Positions 8,498-17,373 of a DNA stretch of 64,000 nucleotides are shown piece after piece. The notes beneath the pieces are model-generated. The model was not told where the DNA came from. It saw nothing but the letters and a program-made list of their open reading frames with translations, and made no database searches. The stretch's first letter is position 1; every line of letters starts with the position of its first letter. Origin of the DNA: Hydrocarboniclastica marina (GTDB taxonomy: Bacteria > Pseudomonadota > Gammaproteobacteria > Pseudomonadales > Oleiphilaceae); contig NZ_CP031093.1 of the NCBI RefSeq assembly GCF_004851605.1, forward strand, positions 3,224,692 to 3,288,691, written 5' to 3'. A program made the translations under genes and the position numbers.

Positions 8498-9067
8498 TTA
8501 ATCATTGGGGCTACGCGCTCCCTGGCGCGGGCGGGCGAAAACCTGGGTCCAGTAAGGATCATAGGGGCCGCCGCGATTGGCGGACCGCGCGGCGCCCATC
8601 TCCTCGAATCCGGGCTTCATGATGTTGCGACAGTGTCCCGGGCTCTGTAACCAGCCTTCGACCACCTGCCCGACCGTTTCCTGGCCCGCCGCTATGTTCT
8701 CGCCCACGGAGCGCCAGCTATATCCCGCCTTATCAACGCGGTCCGTTACCTGCTTTCCGTCCGGGCCGGTATGGCCAAAGAACGCCTGCTCGACCATAGC
8801 CTCAGTATGGGCCCGCGCAGCGGCCTCCAGACGACAGTTCCAGGTTAATGGTTGAGCCTCGTCGAATGACTCACCGCCGCATTGACGCGGCTGGGATCGT
8901 GCCTGGTTGACGCGATCGAGCATTTCCTGCTCCAGATCATCAAGGCTACAGGACCGGTTCGACTTACCGTCTACCGGCTGGGCCAGCGGCGCAGCCACTC
9001 CGAACATTAGCGCCCAGACCAGGCTGAACCGGAGCTTGCTTTTACGACTGCCTGGTCCGGAATTCAA
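8498..9067 (-). CDS. Secreted CAP-domain (SCP/YkwD-like) protein
   Basis: A signal peptide (KLRFSLVWALMFGVAAPLAQ) is followed by a CAP/SCP domain. The visible motifs are LDRVNQARSQ, WNCRLEAAARAHTEAM, FFGHTGPDGKQVTDRV, GENIAAG and WLQSPGHCRNIMKPGFEEMG; the conserved His and Glu residues of the CAP cavity are present. Bacterial members are exported proteins of poorly known function. There is no ATG near the N-terminus. TTG at 9067 is chosen because AAGGGGAGG lies six bases upstream and the signal peptide then starts normally; TTG at 9109 is the longest option. It converges on the Fnr-like gene and is divergent from the chemoreceptor. Confidence 0.85.
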   Translation of the reverse strand: MNSGPGSRKSKLRFSLVWALMFGVAAPLAQPVDGKSNRSCSLDDLEQEMLDRVNQARSQPRQCGGESFDEAQPLTWNCRLEAAARAHTEAMVEQAFFGHTGPDGKQVTDRVDKAGYSWRSVGENIAAGQETVGQVVEGWLQSPGHCRNIMKPGFEEMGAARSANRGGPYDPYWTQVFARPRQGARSPND

Positions 9068-9377
9068 AACAAGCCTCCCCTTGGCCCACAACCCGTCCAA
9101 GTTGATCAAGGACCGGTCATGCTCAATAGCGAATGCTTCCCATCATATACGTGTTGAGCAACGTGAAGCGTTTTGTTACCTCGTCGTCACCACCGCGGCA
9201 AACGTTCAGCCGAACGGCTCCATTTTCGACCTGCGGCCGGCCTTTTCGGCTACCGCTACATCGAGTGTTAAATATTTAGAAAAATAGGAAAAGCCGGCCC
9301 AGGGACCGGTGCAAGGTTCCGGATTCCGTCTACGCTTAGGCTTCCCCCTGGCCCATGGCCGACACCGGACTCGCACT

Positions 9378-11015
9378 ATGTCTTCTCAACTCAGCATTGC
9401 TCAGCGTCTTGGCCTGGGCTTCGGGCTCATACTTGCCCTGATGATCCTGATTACAATCACCGGCATGGAGCGGGTTGGTTTCATTGACTCGACACTTACC
9501 AGCGTCAGTGAGGGGGCTGCCCTCAAGCAGCGCTACGCCATCAACTTTCGCGGCAGTGTGCACGACCGGGCAATAGCAATTCGCGATGCCGTTCTTGTTC
9601 GGGACACGGCTGCACTGGAACAGCACCTTGGCGATGTAAACCGGCTTGCGGCGTTCTACCGCGAGTCGGCCAAACCCATGGACGCCCTTTTTACCGCCGG
9701 TGATGCAGAGCCTGCAGAACGGGCGCTGCTGGACGAGATAAAGGCCACCGAGGCCCGCACACTGGCCCTGACAGACAGCCTGATCCGGCTCCGCAGAGCA
9801 GCCGACCTCGAATCCGCCCGTGAATTCCTGCTGGAGCAGGCTTCTCCCGCTTATTCCGAATGGCTCAGGAATATCAACGCGTTTATCGACTATCAGGAAG
9901 AGATCATTGCTTCAGATCTCGCTGCCGTTCGCGCGACCGCCAGTAACTTCGAATGGCTTATCCTCTCGGTGACACTGGTCGCCATTGTGCTTGCGATGAT
10001 CATAGCGACCCTGATCATTCGCAACCTCAAGGCAATACTTGGGGCCGAGCCTCAGGAAGTTGCCGAGATTATCCGGGGTCTTGCCCGTGGCGAACTCAGC
10101 CATCGCATCACAACGCGCTTTCCCGACAGTGTAATGGGCGCTTTGAAGGAAACTCTCTGCCGCCTGACAGCGACGATCGCCGAGGTCCGTAGCTCGGCGG
10201 ACGAACTGAGCCAGGCCTCAGCCCAGCTTCTTTCGACGTCGGCACGTAACAGCAACCAGATCCAGTTGCAGACCAGTGAAGCCGAACAGATGGCCACTGC
10301 CATCAATGAGATGGCGGCGACGGTCGGGGAAGTGGCCAGCTACGCCAGCGGCGCGGCCACAGCCGCCAAAAATGCGGACTCCGAGGTGGGGACAGGCTAC
10401 CGGGTTGTGGAGGAAACAGTCAGTGCTATCCACAACCTCGCGGCGACACTGGAAAGCGCATCCGAGACGGTCCAGCAGGTCTCCGAGGATAGCGGCAGTA
10501 TCGAGAAGATCATTGAAGTCATTAACGCCATCGCTGAGCAGACCAACCTGCTGGCACTTAATGCCGCGATTGAGGCAGCCCGCGCCGGCGGCCATGGCCG
10601 TGGTTTCGCTGTGGTGGCTGATGAAGTCAGGTCGCTGGCTACCCGGACTCAGGACTCAACCCGGGAAATTCAGGACATGATCGGCAAACTGCAGCAGGGC
10701 GCAGGGCAGGCTGCCAAAGTCATGCAGGACAGCCGCAAGCTGGCGCAGAAAACGGTTGATCAGACACAGTTGGCTGAAACAGCACTCGGCAAGATACGCA
10801 CCGAGGTAGGTGCCATCAATGACATGAACGCCCAGATCGCCAGCGCCGCTGAGCAACAGAGCAGCGTTGCCGAAGAGGTTAACCAGAACATCAACCGGAT
10901 TCATGAGGCCACGGTAGAAACTGCAGCCGGATCCGACCAAGTGGCTGAATCAAGCCGCAAACTTGCGCAGCTGGCTGACTCACTCACGACCAAGGTGAGT
11001 TTTTTCAAAAGCTGA
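9378..11015 (+). CDS. Methyl-accepting chemotaxis protein
   Basis: About 545 residues: a membrane helix at 13-32, a periplasmic all-helical sensor region to about 190 (four-helix-bundle type), a second membrane helix ([20 protein letters not shown]), a HAMP segment, and a long cytoplasmic signalling coiled coil. The hairpin tip is the standard [18 protein letters not shown] / [12 protein letters not shown] that binds CheA/CheW. No C-terminal CheR-docking pentapeptide is visible. ATG at 9378 is chosen because the membrane helix starts soon after; the frame is open from 9309. No che genes are near, so it is an orphan receptor and its ligand cannot be read from sequence. Confidence 0.92.
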   Translation: MSSQLSIAQRLGLGFGLILALMILITITGMERVGFIDSTLTSVSEGAALKQRYAINFRGSVHDRAIAIRDAVLVRDTAALEQHLGDVNRLAAFYRESAKPMDALFTAGDAEPAERALLDEIKATEARTLALTDSLIRLRRAADLESAREFLLEQASPAYSEWLRNINAFIDYQEEIIASDLAAVRATASNFEWLILSVTLVAIVLAMIIATLIIRNLKAILGAEPQEVAEIIRGLARGELSHRITTRFPDSVMGALKETLCRLTATIAEVRSSADELSQASAQLLSTSARNSNQIQLQTSEAEQMATAINEMAATVGEVASYASGAATAAKNADSEVGTGYRVVEETVSAIHNLAATLESASETVQQVSEDSGSIEKIIEVINAIAEQTNLLALNAAIEAARAGGHGRGFAVVADEVRSLATRTQDSTREIQDMIGKLQQGAGQAAKVMQDSRKLAQKTVDQTQLAETALGKIRTEVGAINDMNAQIASAAEQQSSVAEEVNQNINRIHEATVETAAGSDQVAESSRKLAQLADSLTTKVSFFKS

Positions 11016-11039
11016 GTGGCCCGCACGTCCACGTCTCAC

Positions 11040-12308
11040 TTATTCGCGCGGCGTCAGGCCCTCGGCCAGGCTCTTTCGGTAGGCACGCCAGGCCGGAATC
11101 CAGGACACTACCAGGGCCGCTAGCGGAACCAGTGCGAGAAGGTACCATTCGGTCGGCGCCAGGGGTCGCAGCTCAAGATGCAACCCCAGGGTATCGCCCA
11201 GCACGGGCATGACAAAGGCCAGGCCAGAGAATCCGACAACCAAAGCCAGCGCGATGCTGCACAATGCGATCAGTAGGGCCTCACAGCTGAACAACAATGC
11301 CAGCAGTAACGGCGACGCACCGCAGGCGCGGAGTATCGCCATCTCCCGGGAGCGTTGGGCCTGAGCGGTTAGCAGCACTGCGACCATGCCCACCAGGCTG
11401 ATCACCACTACGAAAGCAGTTATCGCCAACAGCGCTGCCTCGAACCCCGACAGCAATCGCCACAGCTCCGACAGCGCGACCCCGGGCAGGATCGCGCTCA
11501 ACGGTTCCGGCGACCACTGATTCCATTTGCGCTGTAACTGAAAGGTTGCCACCTTCCGCTCGACCCCGACCAGCGCCGCGGTGATGGCTTTCGGCTCAAG
11601 ATTCTGCTCCCGCGCCTGCGCTGCCGTTACCCGCCTGCCGGGCGCTGGAACGCCGCCCTGCCAGCCCAGGTGAATCGCCTCGATAGCTTCCAGGCTGACC
11701 AGCACGGCGTTATCCACCGGCGTGCCGGTTGGCGCAAGCACACCGACCACCTCGAACGGTTTGTCATCATGTTTTACGAAGCTGACGCTACCGGTACCGT
11801 GGGCCAGGACGATTTCTTGCCCATAGGCGTAGCCCAGCGCGTCCGCCACACTGGCGCCTATGACCGCTTCGAACAAATCGGAAAAAGGCTCGCCCTGATC
11901 GAAGGCTAGCATCTGACTCCGGCCATGCTGAAAGTACTGAAAAAAATCGGTTGTAGTGCCGATCACCCGGTAACCCCGGTGTGAGTCACCCAGTGAAAGC
12001 GGCACAGTCCATTCAACCGCCGGATCCGACGCGATAGCCTGGTAGGTAGGCCAACTGATGTTATTCGTCGGGTTGCCGATATGGAAGACGGAATAAAGCA
12101 ACAGGTTGAGAGGCCCGCTGCGTGCGCCAACGATCAGGTCGGTGCCGGAAACCGTATTGACGAAAGACTGCTTGACCTCCGAACGCACGTACTGCACGCC
12201 GAGCAGCAGGCTGACACTCAGGGTTAAGGTAAGCACCACCAGGGAAAGCGTCCCACGCCGGTGCCATACGCTGGCAACCGTTAGCCTGAAAAGCGTTGCC
12301 GCCATCAT
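11040..12308 (-). CDS. FtsX/MacB-type ABC transporter permease, zinc-starvation island
   Basis: About 422 residues with the FtsX/MacB layout: one N-terminal membrane helix (LSLVVLTLTLSVSLLLGVQY), a large periplasmic domain to about residue 280, and three C-terminal helices (AFVVVISLVGMVAVLLTAQ and two more). ATG at 12308 overlaps the ATPase stop by four bases with GGGAGG upstream, so the two are translationally coupled. Such permeases are mechanotransmission or lipoprotein-type transporters, not classical importers. The neighbouring DUF3299, DUF2796 and Zur box match the composition of the zinc-responsive PA4063-PA4066 cluster of Pseudomonas aeruginosa as I recall it, so a zinc-homeostasis role is inferred. 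Confidence 0.8.
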   Translation of the reverse strand: MMAATLFRLTVASVWHRRGTLSLVVLTLTLSVSLLLGVQYVRSEVKQSFVNTVSGTDLIVGARSGPLNLLLYSVFHIGNPTNNISWPTYQAIASDPAVEWTVPLSLGDSHRGYRVIGTTTDFFQYFQHGRSQMLAFDQGEPFSDLFEAVIGASVADALGYAYGQEIVLAHGTGSVSFVKHDDKPFEVVGVLAPTGTPVDNAVLVSLEAIEAIHLGWQGGVPAPGRRVTAAQAREQNLEPKAITAALVGVERKVATFQLQRKWNQWSPEPLSAILPGVALSELWRLLSGFEAALLAITAFVVVISLVGMVAVLLTAQAQRSREMAILRACGASPLLLALLFSCEALLIALCSIALALVVGFSGLAFVMPVLGDTLGLHLELRPLAPTEWYLLALVPLAALVVSWIPAWRAYRKSLAEGLTPRE

Positions 12309-12997
12309 ACGCCCGCCTCCCGCCACTGCCCGATTTCAAGGCTGTGGGAAAAATGCCCGGAAAGGTCCCGGTCATGGCTGACGAACAGTACCGTGCTTTG
12401 GTGGTCACGGGCCTGTTGAATAAGCACTTCCACAAACCGGTCGCGGTTGTGGGCGTCGAGCGCCGAAGTAGGCTCATCCGCGAGAATAATTTCCGGTCCG
12501 CCGAGCAATGCCCGGGCCGCCGCGACTCTCTGTTGCTGACCAACGCTGAGTGCACCGACCGGAGCCCGCCAGCGGTTTTCTGGCAAACCCAGCGCGCGCA
12601 GTGCGTCGCATCCGGCAGCGTGAAGAGGAAGGGCGAGCTTTTCGCGCCGCAATCGTGAAAAACGGCAGGTCAGCAGCACATTCTCAAGGGCATTGAGATA
12701 GGGAACAAGGTTGAACTGCTGGAAAATGATGCCCATATGATCGGCCCGGAATCGGTCGCGCCGACGTCCGGCAAAAGACGAGACCTGGCTCCCCAGCATT
12801 GTGACGCTGCCCGCCTGGGGCTTTATCATGCCGGCCAGAAGCGCAAGCAAGGTACTTTTGCCACAACCGCTGGGACCGTGCAGAAAACAGTGTTCCCCCC
12901 GCTTAATGCTCAGTTCCGGAACGTGCCATCGGTCGGAACCTCCGGGCCATCCGAAGTACAGATCCTGAAGCTGCAATACCGGTTCAGGCAATGGCAT
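12305..12997 (-). CDS. ABC transporter ATP-binding protein, zinc-starvation island
   Basis: About 230 residues of a LolD/MacB-class ATPase, with Walker A GPSGCGKST, Q-loop FQQFNLVPYLNALENV, signature LSVGQQQRVA, Walker B IILADEPTSALD and switch FVSHD. The family start at MPLPEPVLQLQDL is chosen (ATG 12997, AGGGG upstream), although the frame is open from 13039. It overlaps the permease start by four bases. The pair should form one complex in the inner membrane. It is divergent from the DUF3299 gene with a 220-base gap between them. Confidence 0.85.
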   Translation of the reverse strand: MPLPEPVLQLQDLYFGWPGGSDRWHVPELSIKRGEHCFLHGPSGCGKSTLLALLAGMIKPQAGSVTMLGSQVSSFAGRRRDRFRADHMGIIFQQFNLVPYLNALENVLLTCRFSRLRREKLALPLHAAGCDALRALGLPENRWRAPVGALSVGQQQRVAAARALLGGPEIILADEPTSALDAHNRDRFVEVLIQQARDHQSTVLFVSHDRDLSGHFSHSLEIGQWREAGV

Positions 12998-13219
12998 AGG
13001 CCCGCCCCTGTTCGACCTGAGAGTCACATGCAGACCCATCGCGGGAACTCTCGCAACTTCGCCCGCTCTTACCCGCTGACTCTAACCTGAGGCCACCTGA
13101 AATTGGTGCGGACCTCGGGCCCTGCCATGCTGAACTGATACTCATCGCCGATCCTTCGTTCATGCGGGTTTGCTGCTATAGTCTTTGGCCTGGAACGGTC
13201 CATCAAGGAGAAATAAGTC

Positions 13220-13723
13220 ATGTTCATCAGAGTGCTGGCCATCAGTACGCTGCTCTGCCTGCTCCCTGTGGCCGGGCTGGCGACCGAGTGGCAAGAGCTG
13301 GACTGGACCGAGCTGATGCCCCCGGAGGATCTGGCTCTCCTTGAAAACATGCCGGTCGCCGACCATGAGGGTAACGAGCCCGTTACGCTGCCTGAAGAAA
13401 TAATGGAAGGGAACATCAGGCCTGAACTGGACGGAACACCTCTTCGCATTCCGGGCTTCATCGTGCCCCTGCAGGTCAATGATGATCAGAAGATCACCGA
13501 GTTCTTCCTGGTCCCCTACTTCGGTGCCTGCATCCATGTGCCGGCACCGCCGCCCAACCAGATTATCCATGTCACCTACGCGCCCGGCTACAATCCCGAT
13601 GCGCTCTATCATCCGTTCTGGATACAGGGTGTACTTCACACTGACAAGGTCAGTAACGACGTTGCCGATGCCTCGTATGTCATGGACGCGGTTCTGGTCG
13701 AGCCCTATCAGGAAGCGTACTAG
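13220..13723 (+). CDS. DUF3299 exported protein of the zinc-starvation island
   Basis: A 167-residue protein with a clear signal peptide (MFIRVLAISTLLCLLPVAGLA) and the DUF3299 core: LRIPGFIVPLQ, FFLVPYFGACIHVPAPPPNQ, ending near SYVMDAVLVEPY. DUF3299 proteins are small periplasmic proteins, often encoded with DUF2796 and an FtsX-type ABC transporter. The GACIHVPAPPPNQ block with Cys and His is a plausible metal site, which is inference. AAGGAGA lies well placed before ATG 13220. A TATAGT -10-like element is at about 13177. I found no Zur box in the 13040-13219 gap. Confidence 0.8.
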   Translation: MFIRVLAISTLLCLLPVAGLATEWQELDWTELMPPEDLALLENMPVADHEGNEPVTLPEEIMEGNIRPELDGTPLRIPGFIVPLQVNDDQKITEFFLVPYFGACIHVPAPPPNQIIHVTYAPGYNPDALYHPFWIQGVLHTDKVSNDVADASYVMDAVLVEPYQEAY

Positions 13724-13758
13724 GCCGAGGCCACGCGCCCCGGCCTGGCCCCTATCGC

Positions 13759-14466
<708 letters not shown>

Positions 14467-14491
14467 GACGCATCCTACTCAGGCTAGAGAA

Positions 14492-14506
14492 TGTTATAAC
14501 ATAACA
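14492..14506 (-). promoter_or_regulatory. Zur operator
   Basis: TGTTATAACATAACA is a 6-3-6 inverted repeat that fits the gammaproteobacterial Zur core TGTTATANTATAACA. It lies 26 bases before the DUF2796 start, where a repressor would occlude the promoter. Zur with bound zinc is expected to repress here. Confidence 0.85.
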
Positions 14507-14548
14507 CCTGTCGCCCGATTATCAAAAAGATGTGTTCCTGACGCGGCC

Positions 14549-15178
14549 TCAGCCGGGTTCCAGCCAGTGCCTCAGATAGGCGCTAGCCGCCATCGCGGCC
14601 TGATCAACCATCGGTTCAATAATACGTGCGTGGGTAAAGTACGAATGTTTCATGCACGCGAAAGCGATTTCTACCGCTATGGTGACGACGTCAGGATCCT
14701 GCGGCAACACGGCATCAGGGGCATACCGTGAGAATAGCGGGCGCAGCTGGTGACCGATATCCTGAATGGTGACTTCCTGGGAGAGGTAAGCCTCGCGGCT
14801 CATGGGACCGCCCAGGATCAGCATGCTGGCGACCGGATGGTCGTTATAGTAGTCCGCGGCCGCCCGAGTGACCGACCGCGCCATGTGTTCAAACTGCCCG
14901 TTCTGCGGCTCGGCCTCGTTAGTGAGCTCCAACTGGCCTATCACGTCAGCCACGGCCTTGAGATGGCGCTCCGAAATAGCCAGAAAAAGCGCGTACTTGC
15001 TGGGGAAAAACTGATAGATCGATGCCCTTGGCACCTTTGACAGCCGGGCCACTTCCGGAATCGAGGTGCGCTCAGGCCCGGTTTCCAGCAACAGCCTTTC
15101 CGCCGCCGCAACGACGCGTTCAACGCGATCCCTACTGCGATCCTGAACCGGTTTGCGTGTGACTCCCGCTGTATCCAC
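14549..15178 (-). CDS. TetR-family repressor, divergent from the flavin monooxygenase
   Basis: About 209 residues: an N-terminal TetR DNA-binding domain (RVERVVAAAERLLLETG, then the helix-turn-helix SIPEVARLSKVPRASIYQFF) and a helical ligand-binding domain of no recognised type. The frame is open from TTG 15220, but no ribosome site precedes it. GTG at 15178 has GGGAAGG five bases upstream and gives a normal family N-terminus, so it is preferred. The gene is divergent from the FMO gene, and the shared region has an inverted repeat that is a candidate operator. Likely a local repressor of the monooxygenase, with a hydrophobic ketone, alkane or steroid-like inducer as pure inference. Confidence 0.82.
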   Translation of the reverse strand: MDTAGVTRKPVQDRSRDRVERVVAAAERLLLETGPERTSIPEVARLSKVPRASIYQFFPSKYALFLAISERHLKAVADVIGQLELTNEAEPQNGQFEHMARSVTRAAADYYNDHPVASMLILGGPMSREAYLSQEVTIQDIGHQLRPLFSRYAPDAVLPQDPDVVTIAVEIAFACMKHSYFTHARIIEPMVDQAAMAASAYLRHWLEPG

Positions 15179-15211
15179 TTTCACCTTCCCATCCGTATAC
15201 GTTGACACTAT

Positions 15212-15253
15212 ATCCGACAAAAGTTAGATTACCAAAAATGACAAATGTCGGAT
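15212..15253. promoter_or_regulatory. Candidate TetR operator
   Basis: Inverted 8-mers ATCCGACA (15212-15219) and TGTCGGAT (15246-15253) flank an AT-rich spacer in the TetR/FMO divergent region. The right half also forms a tight local palindrome TGACAAATGTCG. The arrangement fits autoregulation plus control of the monooxygenase. Confidence 0.55.
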
Positions 15254-15359
15254 TATTTCGCGCACAGGGAACTCAACAGAGCCGCGAGCCAGGTTCTCTC
15301 CACCAGCGGCGTCAGCACAAGAATAACCCTTAAATACAAAAACAATCACAGGAGCAAGT

Positions 15360-16745
15360 ATGTCATTACCCACACGCGTGTGCGTCATCGGCGCCGGCCC
15401 CAGCGGTATAACGGCCGCAAAGAACTGTCTTGAAGCCGGACTTCCGGTCACGGTGTTCGAGAAAAACAACAAAGTCGGCGGCAACTGGGTGTTTAACGCC
15501 AGCACTGGCCACTCCAGCGTCTATGAGAATACCCATATCATCAGTTCGAGGGACTGGTCCGAGTACGAGGACTTTCCCATGCCCGATGACTACCCGGAAT
15601 ATCCCAACCACAAGCAGCTTCAGGCCTACTTCGAAAATTATGCCCGCCATTTCGGCGTCATCAATAAAATCCGGTTCGACACGACCGTCGACGAAGCGAC
15701 CCGGGACGAAGCCGGCAACTGGCAGATCAGATATACGGGGCCTGACGGTGAGAGTCAGACCGAGACGTTCACTCACCTCATGGTCGCGAACGGGCACCAC
15801 TGGAACCCGAAGTATCCCGAGTACCCGGGCAGTTTCAACGGTACCTTCATGCATTCCCATGACTTCAAAGGCGTGGATGACAGCTGGCGTGGCAAGCGCA
15901 TTCTGGTAATAGGCGCCGGCAACTCGGCCTGTGACGTCTCTGTGGAATCAGCCCGGCTGGCGGATAAAGTCGCGCTGAGCATGCGCAGCCCCCAGTGGTT
16001 CCTGCCCAAGTTCATTTTCGGCATGCCCTCTGATGTTCTGGCCGCTCGCACGCCCTGGCTACCCTCCAAATTACGCCAGCGGATGCTGACCCTGCTTCTG
16101 AAAATGCTGCAGGGGGATTACGCCAAGTACGGGCTGCCTCGACCGACAAAGCCGGTTTTGAGCCACCACCCTTCGCTCAACTCGGACCTGCTCGATTTCA
16201 TACGCCATGGGCGCGTCAAGCCACGCCCGGCCGTCAAGGCTCTCAAAGGCGACGTTGTCGAGTTCGTGGACGGCACGGAAGAGGCTTTTGATACCATTGT
16301 CGCCTGCACCGGGTTCTGGATCAGCTTTCCCTTTTTCGACAAAACCCTGATCGACTTCCAGCGCGCTGAACGCGTGCCGCTCTACCGCAAGATGATGCAC
16401 GCGGATTATGAGAACCTCTATTTTATCGGTCTGTTCCAGCCGATCGGCTGTATCTGGCCTTTGGCCGACTACCAGGCAAAACTGGCCTGCAAGGACATTC
16501 TCGGCGACTATCAGCGGCCACTCGACATGCACGCAGCGATCGAGCACGAGGTTAACAACCCCCACCTCGCCTTCGACAAAGGGAGCCGTCACTCCACCCA
16601 GGTCGACTACCACCAGTTCAGAGCCGAACTGAAACGGGAGCTGAACACCACCGGTATCGAGATTGGCCGGCCGCCAGAGGGCCACAAGAGTCGCTACAAG
16701 CATTTCTGGCCGACCTCTGCAGGCAACCACACCACAGGGGCCTGA
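15360..16745 (+). CDS. Flavin-containing monooxygenase
   Basis: A 461-residue class B flavoprotein monooxygenase. FAD motif CVIGAGPSGITAAK, the FMO-identifying motif FNGTFMHSHDF (FxGxxxHxxxF), and the NADPH motif ILVIGAGNSACDVSVE are all present in the usual order, with a late ACTGFWISFPF block. It should insert one oxygen atom into a soft nucleophile, ketone or hydrocarbon-derived substrate. A good AGGAG precedes ATG 15360. The neighbouring TetR regulator and the truncated alpha/beta hydrolase suggest a small catabolic module for a lipophilic compound. Confidence 0.85.
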   Translation: MSLPTRVCVIGAGPSGITAAKNCLEAGLPVTVFEKNNKVGGNWVFNASTGHSSVYENTHIISSRDWSEYEDFPMPDDYPEYPNHKQLQAYFENYARHFGVINKIRFDTTVDEATRDEAGNWQIRYTGPDGESQTETFTHLMVANGHHWNPKYPEYPGSFNGTFMHSHDFKGVDDSWRGKRILVIGAGNSACDVSVESARLADKVALSMRSPQWFLPKFIFGMPSDVLAARTPWLPSKLRQRMLTLLLKMLQGDYAKYGLPRPTKPVLSHHPSLNSDLLDFIRHGRVKPRPAVKALKGDVVEFVDGTEEAFDTIVACTGFWISFPFFDKTLIDFQRAERVPLYRKMMHADYENLYFIGLFQPIGCIWPLADYQAKLACKDILGDYQRPLDMHAAIEHEVNNPHLAFDKGSRHSTQVDYHQFRAELKRELNTTGIEIGRPPEGHKSRYKHFWPTSAGNHTTGA

Positions 16746-16749
16746 GGTC

Positions 16750-17115
16750 ATGGGCCTGCCATCCCACCCTCCGGTCGTTCTGATTCATGGTATGTGGAGC
16801 CAACCCTGCGTCTGGGATGGCTGGCAACGTAACCTTGAAGATGCCGGCTATCAGTGCCATCGCCTGAGGCTTTTCGGCCATAGAGCCGATGCACACCCCA
16901 GCACGTTGGAACTTCTGGGCCGGTCAGGACTGCAGGACTATGTGGCTCAGGCCCGGGAACTGGTCGACTCTCTGCCGAGAGAGCCGGTGCTCATCGGCCA
17001 TTCCCTTGGCGGACTGATCGCTCAACAATTGGCGACTCAAGTCTCCCTCGCGGCGGTGGTACTGGTCTGCACCGCTGCCCCTGCAGCCGTGTTCCCTCTG
17101 AGACTGACGCGGTAG
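16750..17115 (+). pseudogene. Truncated alpha/beta hydrolase
   Basis: Starts four bases after the FMO stop and codes 121 residues: the N-terminal half of an alpha/beta hydrolase, with the oxyanion region VVLIHGMWSQPCVWD and the nucleophile elbow PVLIGHSLGGLIAQQ. It stops at RLTR just after the strand that follows the nucleophile. Family members need another roughly 130-170 residues carrying the catalytic Asp and His. None of the three forward frames in 17116-17373 restores them, so this looks like a deletion remnant rather than one frameshift. It was probably once in an operon with the FMO. A very short functional protein is less likely. Confidence 0.65.
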
Positions 17116-17281
17116 GTGGTTGTGCAGTGATTGCCTCAATAGGTGTATGTCGGCCTGCCCCGTGACGGGCCATAGTGATCTGGCCCGATGTGGGCAGGCA
17201 CTTCGTTTGTCATTGCCGAAGCAAGCCCCGGCCTTTATCCCGTAACCTGGCATCCGGCAGAGTCAGCGCAGGCCGCCCCGC

Positions 17282-17341
17282 AAAAAAGCCCCGCCGCGCC
17301 GCCAGCAGTTGCATGCAACCGCCAACAGCACCTACGGGGCT
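17282..17341 (-). terminator. Probable terminator of the PRC-barrel gene
   Basis: On the minus strand AGCCCCG (17335-17341) pairs with CGGGGCT (17287-17293), with the inner palindrome GTTGCATGCAAC in the loop, and a run of T follows the closing arm. It sits 32 bases past the stop of the gene at 17374. Confidence 0.65.
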
Positions 17342-17373
17342 CTATCATCTTGATGACTAAGCAGCCTCCTGGA

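Noticed and set aside
13724-13758. Shared terminator between DUF3299 and DUF2796
   Set aside because: GGCC-rich palindromes are present but no T-run on either strand; too weak to call.
17116-17373. Second half of the truncated hydrolase in another frame
   Set aside because: All three forward frames are rich in stops or lack the Asp and His motifs.
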